Assembly: GCF_022024175.1 (NCBI RefSeq)
Contig: NZ_CP091794.1
Coordinates: forward strand, 2,356,001 to 2,420,000
DNA: 64,000 bases
Direction: 5' to 3'
From: Prevotella communis
GTDB lineage: Bacteria; Bacteroidota; Bacteroidia; Bacteroidales; Bacteroidaceae
Shown one piece after another: positions 1-11,545 of this stretch (positions are counted from its first letter, which is position 1; every line of letters starts with the position of its first letter). Made by a program: the position numbers and the translations under genes. The notes under the pieces are model-generated. The model was not told the DNA's origin and made no database searches. It saw only the letters and a list, made by a program, of their open reading frames with translations.

Positions 1-671
1 TCATAACGAATGATAGCCGATGTCTGATTGTAGCGCTGTCCTGTATCCCAGTCATAAGCACGTGTACGATGCACGGTCTTACCCGTTTTAAGGTCCTGAC
101 CAACCTCCTCACCATTGCCATAGAAAGTAAGCAGCAGGTTATCATACACATCCACATCCTGCAGGTTCTGATCACGCAGCACGGTATACGTCTGCTGGTC
201 GTTTACTCCAAAGAGACCTTTTTCCGTGAGAAGCCACACGCCTCCCTCCGAATCCACGAACAAATCTTCTATAGGCTCGTGACACCCTAAATCATTGATG
301 ACACTGTCGACATTCACAATAAACTGCTCCATCAACAGGTCTACACATGTCAACGTATGCGAATTCTTCAACCATATATGATGCTTACGGTCAAACCCCA
401 GGCGATAGTTACCAGTATAGCGTGGCAACTGATACTGACAGTCGTGATGAGGAGTGATATGTGAGAATCCCGAACCATTATAGAAGTTCAGGCTTCCAAG
501 TGTAGCGATAATCATACGACCGGTCTTTGTGCAGACAACAATCTGCGCACTATTATCTGCCAACTCATTGGATGCATTAATGGTTTTGAAGGTTCGTCCC
601 TCAAAAGCCTCGGCGTGCTGATTTCCTAGCAGTAGTAGTATTATAGTAAAGACCCTTAGTATAGATTTCAT
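1..671 (-). CDS. Two-component regulator propeller protein, N-terminal part (hybrid sensor or ligand-binding sensor)
   Basis: Runs off the left edge, so only the first 223 residues are visible. A hydrophobic N-terminus of about 20 residues ending near QHAEA is a signal peptide, so the following part is periplasmic. The rest shows blades of the two-component regulator propeller type, for example the stretch EDLFVDSEGGVWLLTEKGLF, where an acidic-Gly-Gly-hWhhT core is typical. In Bacteroidota such propellers normally precede a Y_Y_Y domain, a membrane helix and a histidine kinase, often with a fused AraC output (hybrid two-component system controlling a polysaccharide locus). That C-terminal half lies outside the window, so the kinase part is inferred, not seen. 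A promoter with both boxes lies just upstream. Confidence 0.75.
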   Translation of the reverse strand, partial: MKSILRVFTIILLLLGNQHAEAFEGRTFKTINASNELADNSAQIVVCTKTGRMIIATLGSLNFYNGSGFSHITPHHDCQYQLPRYTGNYRLGFDRKHHIWLKNSHTLTCVDLLMEQFIVNVDSVINDLGCHEPIEDLFVDSEGGVWLLTEKGLFGVNDQQTYTVLRDQNLQDVDVYDNLLLTFYGNGEEVGQDLKTGKTVHRTRAYDWDTGQRYNQTSAIIRY

Positions 672-697
672 ATCGCTATAGCCGATTAATCTGGCTA

Positions 698-728
698 CAA
701 AGATAGTGAAAAAATCTTTCTTTGCAAA
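698..728 (-). promoter_or_regulatory. Bacteroidota promoter for the propeller sensor
   Basis: Read on the minus strand, a -33 box TTTG (728-725) is followed after 19 nt by the -7 box TATCTTTG (705-698). Transcription would start near 691, giving a leader of about 20 nt before the ATG at 671. Confidence 0.7.
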
Positions 729-805
729 CTTTTTGACAGAAAAATGAATAAAAAAAGAAAACATTTAGCCATTTTGACTAAATGCTTTCCTAATTTATCT
801 GCTAG

Positions 806-878
806 TCGAGGTGACAGGACTCGAACCTGCGACAGCCTGGTCCCAAACCAGGAACGCTACCAACTGCGCTACACCTCG
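806..878 (-). tRNA. tRNA-Pro (anticodon TGG)
   Basis: A 73-nt cloverleaf read on the minus strand. The acceptor stem CGAGGTG pairs with CACCTCG, the discriminator base is A, the anticodon stem CCTGG/CCAGG encloses the loop TTTGGGA with anticodon TGG, and the T loop is GGTTCGAGTCC. The CCA end is not encoded. It has its own promoter immediately upstream. Confidence 0.96.
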
Positions 879-890
879 TTTTTGCGGGTG

Positions 891-922
891 CAAAGGTACA
901 CAATTTTTGTGACCTTTGCAAA
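891..922 (-). promoter_or_regulatory. Promoter of tRNA-Pro
   Basis: On the minus strand, TTTG (922-919) and TACCTTTG (898-891) are separated by exactly 20 nt. The start would lie near 884, six bases before the mature tRNA. The boxes sit in the gap after the serine palmitoyltransferase stop codon, so the tRNA does not depend on read-through from that gene. Confidence 0.75.
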
Positions 923-933
923 TTTTTCCGCAA

Positions 934-2121
934 TTATTTTATAATTCCTTGTTCAACAAAGATCTTTTTCAGTGCAATTACCGAACGTTCTACCTGTTCC
1001 TCGGTGTGTGTAGCCATCAAGGCATAGCGCACCAGCGTGTCCTGAGGAGCACATGCAGGAGGAATTACAGGGTTGATAAATACACCAGCATTGAAAGCCA
1101 GGGCAGTTACCAGGAATGTCTTATCGGTATCTCTTACATAAAGAGGAATGATGGGGCTCTCTGTATCGCCAATCTCGAAGCCCTCCTCACGGAAGCGCTT
1201 CAAAGCATAGCGGGTCACCTTCCACAACTTCTCAATACGCTCGGGCTCCTGCTGCAGGATATGCAGAGCCTCCATAGCAGCTGCAGTAGCTGCAGGGGTG
1301 TTAGAAGCAGAGAAGATATAAGTACGACATGTATGGCGCAACCAGTTGATGGTATCAGCATCAGCAGTGATAAAACCACCGATAGAAGCCAGTGACTTTG
1401 AGAAAGTACCCATAATCAGGTCAACCTCATCAGTCAGTCCGAAATGGTCACAAACACCACGTCCCTGACGACCGAATACGCCAACACCGTGAGCCTCGTC
1501 AACCATGATTGAGCAGTTGTACTTATGCTTCAGCTTCACAATTTCGGGCAGCTTAGCCAGGTCGCCCTCCATTGAGAACACACCATCTACCACAATGAGC
1601 TTGATAGCTTCAGCAGGAAGTTTCTGAAGCACACGCTCCAAATCTTCCATATCGTTGTGCTTATAGTGGAGCTGCTTAGCGAAAGCCAGACGACGGCCAT
1701 CTACGATAGATGCGTGGTCACGATCATCGCAAATCACGAAGTCATCCTTACCCAGCAATGCAGGAATAACACCCTGGTTTACAGAGAATCCAGTGCTAAA
1801 GCAGAGACAGTCATCCTTACCAATAAATTCAGCGATTTCCTTCTCCAGCTGGATATGCAAGTCCAACGTACCATTCAGGAAACGGCTTCCGGCACAACCA
1901 GAGCCATATTTATCGAGCGCAGCCTTAGCTTTGTCAATGATGCGCTGATCGCCTGTCAGACCAGTATATGCATTTGAGCCAAACATCAAAACCTTGTGTC
2001 CGCCCATCTCAACTTCCGTACCCTGTTTGCCCTCAATAGCACGGAAATAGGGGTAGATTCCCTTAGCCATTGCCTCCTGAGGAATGCGATACGACTTATA
2101 TCTTTCTTGTAGTTGTCCCAT
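934..2121 (-). CDS. spt: Serine palmitoyltransferase-type alpha-oxoamine synthase
   Basis: PLP-dependent fold-type I enzyme of 395 residues, the usual family length. It likely condenses L-serine with a long-chain acyl-CoA (or acyl-ACP) to 3-ketosphinganine, the first step of sphingolipid synthesis, in the cytoplasm. Visible landmarks are the PLP-stacking His in CDDRDHAS (about H136), the cofactor-binding VDEAHGVG (D208, H211) and the Schiff-base lysine in GTFSKSLAS (about K242). Close relatives are 2-amino-3-ketobutyrate CoA ligase and 8-amino-7-oxononanoate synthase. Serine palmitoyltransferase is preferred because Bacteroidales typically carry one, and because a DAGK-family lipid kinase gene is divergently transcribed next door. 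A -7 box TAACTTTG (2162-2155) lies upstream, giving a leader of about 27 nt. Confidence 0.8.
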   Translation of the reverse strand: MGQLQERYKSYRIPQEAMAKGIYPYFRAIEGKQGTEVEMGGHKVLMFGSNAYTGLTGDQRIIDKAKAALDKYGSGCAGSRFLNGTLDLHIQLEKEIAEFIGKDDCLCFSTGFSVNQGVIPALLGKDDFVICDDRDHASIVDGRRLAFAKQLHYKHNDMEDLERVLQKLPAEAIKLIVVDGVFSMEGDLAKLPEIVKLKHKYNCSIMVDEAHGVGVFGRQGRGVCDHFGLTDEVDLIMGTFSKSLASIGGFITADADTINWLRHTCRTYIFSASNTPAATAAAMEALHILQQEPERIEKLWKVTRYALKRFREEGFEIGDTESPIIPLYVRDTDKTFLVTALAFNAGVFINPVIPPACAPQDTLVRYALMATHTEEQVERSVIALKKIFVEQGIIK

Positions 2122-2257
2122 ATCTTTTGTTAGGTTTCACTTTTATTTGGGGTGCAAAGTTACACAAAATTCCGCAAATCGTGCACATTTTTCTTAATAA
2201 AAGTTTGTTTTTTTCTTTTTATTCATCATTTACACCTCTTTTTTCATCCAAAATATG

Positions 2258-2265
2258 TAATTTTG
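2258..2265 (+). promoter_or_regulatory. -7 box giving a leaderless lipid kinase mRNA
   Basis: TAATTTTG ends only four bases before the ATG at 2270. The transcript would therefore start at or within a base or two of the start codon. No convincing TTTG lies 20 nt upstream. Confidence 0.5.
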
Positions 2266-2269
2266 CACT

Positions 2270-3232
2270 ATGCAAAAGAAGAAAAAGAACATTACCTTTA
2301 TCGTTAATCCTATATCGGGTACTAAATCAAAAGACACCCTACCCCTACTCGTCAAGCAGTTGATTGATGACAGTCTCTACGAGTGTGAAATCATCAAAAC
2401 AGAATATGCCGGACATGCAGCCGAGCTTGCCAGCCAGTGCGTGAATGACCATATAGACATCTGCGTGGCTGTAGGTGGCGACGGTACCGTCAACGAAGTG
2501 GCACGCTCACTCGCCCACAGTGAGACGGCTCTGGGAATTATCCCCTGCGGATCTGGCAACGGACTAGCCCGTCATCTCTGTCTTCCGATGGATATGAAGC
2601 AGGCCCTGCAGGTTATCAATGCAGGAAAGACAGACTATTTCGACTATGGCGTCATCAACGACCAGCCCTTCTTCTGCACCTGTGGCATGGGCTTCGATGC
2701 CTATGTCTCACTGAAATTTGCCGAGTCTGGCAAGCGCGGTCTTGCCACCTACGTGGAAAACGTACTCAAGGAGGGACTCACCTACAAACCGGACACCTAC
2801 ATCATCACCGATGAGTCAGGCAATCATCAGTACAACGCCTTCCTCGTGGCCTGCGCCAATGCCTCCCAATATGGCAACAATGCCTACATAGCTCCTGAGG
2901 CATCCATGCAGGACGGACTTCTCGACGTGATTATCATGGAGCCCTTCAATATCATCGAGGCTGCAAAGGTAGGATTCGATCTCTTTGCCAAGACACTGAA
3001 GAGCAACAAGCACATCAAGACGTTCCAGGCACGCAGCATCCATATCCATCGCAACGAATCCGGTGCCGTACATTTCGATGGTGACCCCACAAAGATGGGC
3101 ACAGACATCGACGTACGCATAGAACCCTTAGGACTGAAAGCCATCATCAACCCAGATCGCACGCAAGATGATGCCAAACCAGGCAAGGTAATCGACAATA
3201 TCAGCAAGACAATAGACAAAATCATCATATAA
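2270..3232 (+). CDS. Diacylglycerol/sphingosine kinase-family lipid kinase (DAGK catalytic domain)
   Basis: 320 residues, the normal length of the YegS/DgkB/LCB5 family, with no signal peptide or membrane helix. The N-terminus FIVNPISG is the conserved entry strand, GGDGT at 69-73 is the nucleotide-binding signature, and PCGSGNGLAR at 92-101 is the second conserved loop. A C-terminal beta-sandwich carries VHFDGDP, also typical. The enzyme should phosphorylate a membrane lipid alcohol with ATP. Family members use diacylglycerol, phosphatidylglycerol or sphingoid bases, and sequence does not separate these. The divergent serine palmitoyltransferase gene suggests a sphingoid or ceramide-linked substrate, which is inference. 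The start is fixed by the first strand beginning at residue 8. Confidence 0.85.
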   Translation: MQKKKKNITFIVNPISGTKSKDTLPLLVKQLIDDSLYECEIIKTEYAGHAAELASQCVNDHIDICVAVGGDGTVNEVARSLAHSETALGIIPCGSGNGLARHLCLPMDMKQALQVINAGKTDYFDYGVINDQPFFCTCGMGFDAYVSLKFAESGKRGLATYVENVLKEGLTYKPDTYIITDESGNHQYNAFLVACANASQYGNNAYIAPEASMQDGLLDVIIMEPFNIIEAAKVGFDLFAKTLKSNKHIKTFQARSIHIHRNESGAVHFDGDPTKMGTDIDVRIEPLGLKAIINPDRTQDDAKPGKVIDNISKTIDKIII

Positions 3233-3280
3233 TTATATTAATAATGTACGCGCGAACATAATTATAATTTGTACACCCCT

Positions 3281-3475
3281 ATGGAAATCATCATCGTCAT
3301 TGCCATCATCATCGCCTCTGTAGCCTATGTCGTGAACAGGATTACCCGCACGATAAGAAACAAGAGTTGCGCATGCGACGATTGTCCTGGCTGTGCGCTG
3401 AAAGAGCAAATGCAGAAAAAAGGAGGAAATCCATGCTGCGACTGCAAAAAACCACAAAAAAATTTTGCCAAATAA
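3281..3475 (+). CDS. Small Cys-rich single-helix membrane protein (FeoB-associated type)
   Basis: 64 residues from the ATG at 3281; an in-frame TTG at 3269 is a poorer start. One membrane helix (about residues 3-20) is followed by a basic stretch and a cytoplasmic Cys-rich tail with CAC-DDC-PGC and, later, CCDC. This layout matches the FeoB-associated Cys-rich membrane proteins often found beside ferrous iron transporters, but no feoB is present here, so it may be an orphan member or another metal-binding peptide. It follows the lipid kinase by 48 bp and its end overlaps the -33 box of tRNA-Cys. Confidence 0.65.
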   Translation: MEIIIVIAIIIASVAYVVNRITRTIRNKSCACDDCPGCALKEQMQKKGGNPCCDCKKPQKNFAK

Positions 3476-3494
3476 AAAAAAATGACTACCTTTG
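3464..3494 (+). promoter_or_regulatory. Promoter of tRNA-Cys
   Basis: TTTG at 3464-3467 and TACCTTTG at 3487-3494 are separated by 19 nt. The start would be near 3500, about 20 nt before the mature tRNA. The -33 box lies inside the 3' end of the preceding small gene. Confidence 0.7.
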
Positions 3495-3519
3495 CACCCG
3501 CAAACAAGGAAATATAGTT

Positions 3520-3591
3520 GGTGCCTTGGATGAGTGGCTTAGTCAACGGTCTGCAAAACCGTCTACGGCGGTTCGAATCCGCCAGGCACCT
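3520..3591 (+). tRNA. tRNA-Cys (anticodon GCA)
   Basis: A 72-nt cloverleaf. The acceptor GGTGCCT pairs with AGGCACC, the discriminator base is T, and the anticodon stem CGGTC/GACCG-like arm encloses the loop CTGCAAA with anticodon GCA. The T loop is GGTTCGAATCC. CCA is not encoded. A rho-independent terminator follows after ten bases. Confidence 0.96.
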
Positions 3592-3601
3592 CAGAGAAAA
3601 G

Positions 3602-3637
3602 TCCTGAAACCTCAAAATGGGTTTCAGGATTTTTTTT
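3602..3637 (+). terminator. Rho-independent terminator after tRNA-Cys
   Basis: Perfect 10-bp stem TCCTGAAACC (3602-3611) / GGTTTCAGGA (3620-3629) with an 8-nt loop, followed by a run of eight T. Confidence 0.9.
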
Positions 3638-3660
3638 CATCATCCCAATTACCCACTAAG

Positions 3661-3692
3661 AAAAAAAAAGCCGCAGGCCAGACACCTACGAC
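3661..3692 (-). terminator. Rho-independent terminator of the rRNA methyltransferase gene
   Basis: On the minus strand, GTCGTAGG (3692-3685) pairs with CCTGCGGC (3677-3670), including two G-T wobbles, around a 7-nt loop. A run of nine T follows. It lies 17 bp downstream of the stop codon at 3709. Confidence 0.75.
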
Positions 3693-3708
3693 TTTCATAT
3701 GAATAACC

Positions 3709-4977
3709 TCACCACAACACAGGCTCGTACTCCTGCGGCACGTGTGTGGTCTTGATGCGCCACTCCTTGGGGTAAAGGTTATTGGCACGATTGCCAATAT
3801 TCTTCATCAGACCTAAGGGATGCCCCATAAAACAGACTTCCACAATACCCAGAGGCGTGTCGGAAGGCAGCGCCAGTGCCTCACGACGCAGATAAGCCAG
3901 GGCCTGAGAATAAGACAGTTCTACTTTTACAGCTGACGGCTGAAGGTTGAAGTCTGATGTCATAGTCCTTAATCTGTCCATCTTACCTCTTACATCATCC
4001 CTCTTACTTCTTTCACCACCCTTACGCAGCACACACATAAACAAGCCCTCACTGCGCGTGATGCCGGGAATGAAGCGATAGACGGGCTCATCGAAGTCCT
4101 GCAGGAGCGAACCGGTAATATTCCACTCGGGCTTGGTCTCAATGGGCACCACCTCAGCATCAAACTCAGACAGTATCCAACGGACATTCTCCTCGTTCTC
4201 CTTGGTATTAAAGGTACACGTACTGTATATCAGGATGCCGCCATTGTTGAGACAGGCCCACGCATCGCTGACTATCTCACGCTGCAACTGCCAGCATTTC
4301 TCCACGTTCTGCGGACTCCACTCCTTGATGGTGGCCTCATCCTTGCGGAACATACCCTCACCAGAGCAGGGCACATCACAGAGAATCAGGTCGAACTTCA
4401 TCTTCGACTTCCGATAGTCTCGAGGATAGAGATTGGTGACATGATGATTCTTGTAGCCCCACTTCGTCACATTCTCCAGAAGAATACTGGCACGCTTCTG
4501 CATAGGTTCGTTGCTATAGAGCACACAATCCGCAGGCAGGGCAGAACGGAGCAACGTGGACTTGCCACCAGGGGCAGCACAGAGGTCAAGACTCACCCCC
4601 AACCCCTCCCTGCTAGGGAGAGGAGTAGAAAGAATTTGTTCTTGAGCGTAATTACTCCCCTCCATTTCAGGGAGGGGTCGGAGGAGGGTCTTCAATACTT
4701 CATCCAAAAACATCGAGGCGGCCTCCTGCACGTAGTAGCAGCCGGCATGAAAGAGGGGGTCGAAAGTAAAGTTGGGACGCTTGGCCAGATAATAGGCATT
4801 ACGACACCAGGGCACCGCATCTTCCATCTGATATTTACCCTCTGACAGCTTCATCGGATTCAGTCGGATGCTCACAGGCGTCTCTTCCTCAAACGAATGA
4901 AGATAGCGTTCGAAGCGCTCTTCACCCATCAAAGCTTTCGTTGTATGTATAAATTCTTTTGGCAGTTGTATCATCAT
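3709..4977 (-). CDS. rsmF: NOL1/NOP2/Sun-family rRNA (cytosine-C5) methyltransferase, RsmF type
   Basis: SAM-dependent RNA methyltransferase of 422 residues. The SAM-binding motif CAAPGGK is at 133-139, the Cys for release in DVPCSGEGMF is near C204, and the nucleophile in YSTCTF is near C254. A C-terminal RNA-binding extension (about 350-422) ends in GNRANNLYPKEWRI, as in RsmF/YebU homologues. Two stretches look like repeat-derived inserts: residues about 98-129, just ahead of the SAM motif, contain a paired-palindrome element, and residues about 322-351 contain low-complexity repeat words. Both fall between conserved blocks and keep the frame. The -7 box TACTTTTG (4989-4982) ends four bases before the ATG at 4977, so the mRNA is probably leaderless. 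Confidence 0.88.
   Translation of the reverse strand: MMIQLPKEFIHTTKALMGEERFERYLHSFEEETPVSIRLNPMKLSEGKYQMEDAVPWCRNAYYLAKRPNFTFDPLFHAGCYYVQEAASMFLDEVLKTLLRPLPEMEGSNYAQEQILSTPLPSREGLGVSLDLCAAPGGKSTLLRSALPADCVLYSNEPMQKRASILLENVTKWGYKNHHVTNLYPRDYRKSKMKFDLILCDVPCSGEGMFRKDEATIKEWSPQNVEKCWQLQREIVSDAWACLNNGGILIYSTCTFNTKENEENVRWILSEFDAEVVPIETKPEWNITGSLLQDFDEPVYRFIPGITRSEGLFMCVLRKGGERSKRDDVRGKMDRLRTMTSDFNLQPSAVKVELSYSQALAYLRREALALPSDTPLGIVEVCFMGHPLGLMKNIGNRANNLYPKEWRIKTTHVPQEYEPVLW
3928..4012 (-). repeat. Low-complexity repeat words read in frame inside rsmF
   Basis: The minus strand shows an AAGAGGTAAG-like block (encoding SKRDDVRGKMDRLR) followed by CATCAGACTTCAACCTTCAG-like words (encoding TSDFNLQPSAVK). 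Such 7-10 bp words, GTAAGAGG and CAGACTTCAACC, are the kind found in Bacteroidota intergenic DNA. Here they are translated as a linker in front of the C-terminal domain. Confidence 0.5.
4588..4692. repeat. 105-bp paired-palindrome element inside rsmF (copy A)
   Basis: Ends are inverted: AAGACTCACCC at 4588 and GGGTCTT at 4692. Inside are two palindromes, one around CCCCTCCCTGCTAGGGAG and one around CCCCTCCATTTCAGGGAGGGG, separated by an AT-rich spacer. Length is 105 bp, 35 codons, so the reading frame is kept. The encoded insert contains TPLPSREGLGVS and sits immediately before the SAM-binding motif. A copy of exactly the same length and architecture lies in the sigma factor gene at 11813-11917. 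Confidence 0.75.
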
Positions 4978-4981
4978 TCTG

Positions 4982-4989
4982 CAAAAGTA
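4982..4989 (-). promoter_or_regulatory. -7 box of rsmF
   Basis: TACTTTTG on the minus strand, four bases from the ATG at 4977. Either transcription is leaderless from this ATG or the adjacent second ATG (4974) is used. Confidence 0.5.
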
Positions 4990-4995
4990 GAAAAT

Positions 4996-5023
4996 AATTA
5001 TGAATTATGAATTATGAATTATG
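4996..5023. repeat. Tandem 7-bp repeat (ATTATGA)n in the rsmF/GH2 gap
   Basis: AATTATG is repeated four times in tandem between the divergent rsmF and GH2 genes. The complementary form (AATTCAT repeated) appears again at about 57318-57336 in front of nadB, so it is a dispersed low-complexity word rather than a local operator. Confidence 0.7.
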
Positions 5024-5033
5024 ATTTTTTTCG

Positions 5034-5041
5034 TAAATTTG
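5034..5041 (+). promoter_or_regulatory. -7 box of the GH2 gene
   Basis: TAAATTTG, predicting a start near 5048 and a leader of about 37 nt. The spacer position that should hold TTTG lies in the 7-bp repeats and does not match. Confidence 0.45.
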
Positions 5042-5078
5042 CACGATTAAAAAACCAAGACATCAGAATAAAACCTAA

Positions 5079-9047
<3,969 letters not shown>

Positions 9048-9055
9048 AAAGGGAC

Positions 9056-9085
9056 TCGCTTTAGCGCTTTTACAAAGCGTAGCGA
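9056..9085 (+). other. Intercistronic hairpin between GH2 and GH43
   Basis: TCGCT (9056-9060) pairs with AGCGA (9081-9085), and inside it CGCTTT pairs with AAAGCG. No T run follows, so it is more likely an RNA-stability or processing hairpin than a terminator. The GH2 and GH43 genes are then cotranscribed. Confidence 0.45.
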
Positions 9086-9114
9086 CTAAAAGAAAAAAAA
9101 CAAAGATAAGCGCT

Positions 9115-10755
9115 ATGAACTACAAGAATCTGCTAGGATACATGGCCTTAGGGGCTATGGTCCTTTCGTGTAACACACAACCCAAGGAGATGGCAGAAAC
9201 CAAACTCACCACACCGGGCAACCCCTTCCTTCCACTCTGGGAACATATCCCCGATGGCGAACCCTATGTGTTTGAGGATCCCGACAATCCCGGCCAGTAC
9301 CGTGTCTATCTGTATGGCTCGCACGACGACCTGGTGACAGCCTACTGCGGACGCGACCAGGTGGTATGGTCGGCACCCGTCGACAACCTCACCGACTGGC
9401 GTTATGATGGTGAGATATTCAGCGTCAACAAGAATGCCAATGGTGAACTGCTGGACAGTGCCGGACTGGCCGACGTGCTCTTCGCACCCGATGTGACGAT
9501 GACCACCGACTCGGCAGGCAACAAGGTCTATTACCTCTTCCCCAACAACCAGTCGTGGGGACGCAACGGCATGGTATGTAAGAGCAGCCGCCCCGACGGA
9601 CCTTTCGAGGTGTGCAACTGGAGTAAGGAGAACCCCAACGCCACCGATGGCGTGCTGCAGTTCGACCCCGCCGTCTTCGTAGATGACGACGGACGCGTGT
9701 ATGGCTACTGGGGCTTTGAGCGCTCGTATGCCGCCGAGTTCGACCCTGCCACGATGGCTACCGTGAAACCAGGCACCAAGATTGTGGAGGATATGATATC
9801 CGGTCGCAACCAGAAGGGCATCTTCAGTTTCTTCGAGGCCTCTTCTATCCGTAAGATTAAGGACAAGTACGTCTTCATCTATAGCCGTTTCACCAAGGAT
9901 GGCGAGTTCGGACTGCCCATATCCAACTACACGCTGGCCTATGCCTATAGCGACAACCCCCTGGGTCCCTGGACCTATGGCGGCACCATCATCGACGGAC
10001 GCGGACGTGACGTCAACGAGCAGGGCGACACAATCGCTACGGCCACAGTAGATGGTAATACCCACGGCAGCATCTGCGAGATCAACGGACAATGGTGGGT
10101 GTTCTATCATCGTCAGACAGGCACCGACGAGTATGCCCGTCAGGCTATGGTGGCTCCTATCGAGGTAGAAGTAGAGGAAGGTCCTGGCGGCAAGGTCTTC
10201 ATCAGCGAGGGCGAATATACCTCCGAGGGTTTCTGCACCGATGGCCTGAACCCGCTGGAGCGCCATTCTGCCGGTATTGCCTGCTGGTACACAGGTCCAA
10301 AGACCGCCATCCACGAGTGGCCTAACAACACGTTCTTTGGTTCTTATGTAGCCTCTTCCTATGGCACCGACGATAAGTTTGAGAAGCCCTACGACCTGAA
10401 GAACAACACCAACTCGGTGGTCAACAATACCGACGGGTCTATCGTAGGTTATAAATACTTCAACTTCACCGAGACGGAAGGCAAGAAGACCTCGCTGCTG
10501 CTCAACTTCATCCCCGAAGGCATCAAGGGCCAGATTGACATCATGATCGACAGCCCCTGGGAGTCGCGCGGTGGCGTGAAACTGGGTTCTATGGAGCTGA
10601 CAAAAGAAATGAAGAAGGTACCCACAGAGGTTGCAGTACCCCTGGATCCCCTGTCCACCTATTCAGGCAAGCACGCCATCTTCTTCGTGTTCAAGTCGGA
10701 TACGAAGGGCAAATCCCTCTGCAAACTCGAGAATTTTGTGTTCCAGACAAAATAA
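9115..10755 (+). CDS. GH43-family glycosidase lipoprotein
   Basis: 546 residues. The N-terminus ends in VLSC with Cys at position 19, a lipobox, so the protein is lipid-anchored. The five-bladed propeller of GH43 runs from about 35 to 360: it starts with NPFLPLWEHIPDGEPYVF, which carries the candidate catalytic-base Asp, continues with VLFAPDVTM and FDPAVFVDDDG (Asp near 184, pKa modulator), and has a candidate acid Glu in FFEASSIRKI. A C-terminal beta-sandwich of about 160 residues (about 380-546) is CBM-like. GH43 members cleave arabinofuranosyl, xylosyl or galactosyl linkages, and the specificity cannot be read here. Its position behind a beta-galactosidase suggests joint action on an arabinogalactan-like glycan, which is inference. 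A strong terminator follows. Confidence 0.83.
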   Translation: MNYKNLLGYMALGAMVLSCNTQPKEMAETKLTTPGNPFLPLWEHIPDGEPYVFEDPDNPGQYRVYLYGSHDDLVTAYCGRDQVVWSAPVDNLTDWRYDGEIFSVNKNANGELLDSAGLADVLFAPDVTMTTDSAGNKVYYLFPNNQSWGRNGMVCKSSRPDGPFEVCNWSKENPNATDGVLQFDPAVFVDDDGRVYGYWGFERSYAAEFDPATMATVKPGTKIVEDMISGRNQKGIFSFFEASSIRKIKDKYVFIYSRFTKDGEFGLPISNYTLAYAYSDNPLGPWTYGGTIIDGRGRDVNEQGDTIATATVDGNTHGSICEINGQWWVFYHRQTGTDEYARQAMVAPIEVEVEEGPGGKVFISEGEYTSEGFCTDGLNPLERHSAGIACWYTGPKTAIHEWPNNTFFGSYVASSYGTDDKFEKPYDLKNNTNSVVNNTDGSIVGYKYFNFTETEGKKTSLLLNFIPEGIKGQIDIMIDSPWESRGGVKLGSMELTKEMKKVPTEVAVPLDPLSTYSGKHAIFFVFKSDTKGKSLCKLENFVFQTK

Positions 10756-10771
10756 AATCTGATTTATTTAA

Positions 10772-10800
10772 AAAAAAGTTGCACCCGTTGCAACTTTTTT
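10772..10800 (+). terminator. Terminator after GH43
   Basis: The stem AAAAAAGTTGCA pairs with TGCAACTTTTTT around a 5-nt loop, with the distal T run acting as the U tract. Because of the A tract on the other side it could also work in reverse. Confidence 0.85.
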
Positions 10801-10852
10801 ATTTCTCCCTACGTCTAACGTACAGAAACAACAAAAGAAAAGGAGAAAGAAT

Positions 10853-11530
10853 ATGAAAAAGATTCTATTTACACTGGTACTTGCCATCATGACCATGGCA
10901 GTGCCCATGGAAGCACAGAAGAAGGCTGCTACGCCTAAGAATGACACCGTGCCTCAGATAGAGGCATACTCTGACACCACATCATTGGACTCAGCTGCAA
11001 TGGATGACGAATTCTGGGATGACGACGACGCATGGGACAGAATGAGTTCCTCCGACACCAAGTCGCTGATGAACGATATCGGTGTTGACGGCAGCGACAT
11101 CATGGGCATGTTCTTTGTGATTGTCGTCCTGATTATTATCTTTATCCTGGCCCCGGTTGGCCTGATAGGCATCATCCTGTTCTTCGTCTATAAGAGCCGC
11201 AAGCAGAAGATGCGCATGATGGAGATGGCCATGAAGAGTGGCAAGCAGATACCCGTAGAGGCCGTGGGCATGCCCAGCCAGAAAGGAGAGGACGTGTGGA
11301 ACAAAGGTGTCAAGCAGATATTCCTCGGCGCTGGCGTTGGCTTACTGCTGTGGGTGATTATCGGCAAACTCGGAATGGCTATCGGTGTCCTCATCACCCT
11401 GATTGGTATTGGTAACATGGCTATCGGTTATGGTGCCAAGCAGAAGCAGAAGGAGCAGGAGCTGCACGACCGCATGTTCAACAAAGGCAGCGAGAGCAGA
11501 ACATCCACCCAGGAACCAGAACACGAATAA
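10853..11530 (+). CDS. DUF6249-type membrane protein upstream of an ECF sigma gene
   Basis: 225 residues. Signal peptide 1-21 (ending MEAQ), a Ser/Asp-rich acidic segment (about 45-70, with FWDDDDAW), a membrane helix at about 84-112, a short basic loop, and a second hydrophobic pair at about 155-190. The tail is charged and rich in Lys/Gln/Glu. This arrangement is the DUF6249 family commonly placed immediately before an ECF sigma factor gene in Bacteroidales. Function is unknown. A role in membrane sensing for the sigma factor is plausible from the 15-bp spacing to the sigma gene but is not shown. Confidence 0.7.
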   Translation: MKKILFTLVLAIMTMAVPMEAQKKAATPKNDTVPQIEAYSDTTSLDSAAMDDEFWDDDDAWDRMSSSDTKSLMNDIGVDGSDIMGMFFVIVVLIIIFILAPVGLIGIILFFVYKSRKQKMRMMEMAMKSGKQIPVEAVGMPSQKGEDVWNKGVKQIFLGAGVGLLLWVIIGKLGMAIGVLITLIGIGNMAIGYGAKQKQKEQELHDRMFNKGSESRTSTQEPEHE

Positions 11531-11545
11531 ACCCAGATAAAGACC

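Noticed and set aside
744..944. 66-codon open frame over tRNA-Pro
   Set aside because: It covers the tRNA on the opposite strand and has no support.
9148..10314. Long minus-strand open frame opposite the GH43 gene
   Set aside because: It mirrors a GC-rich real gene with clear GH43 motifs; its own translation is rich in low-information stretches and has no recognised domain.
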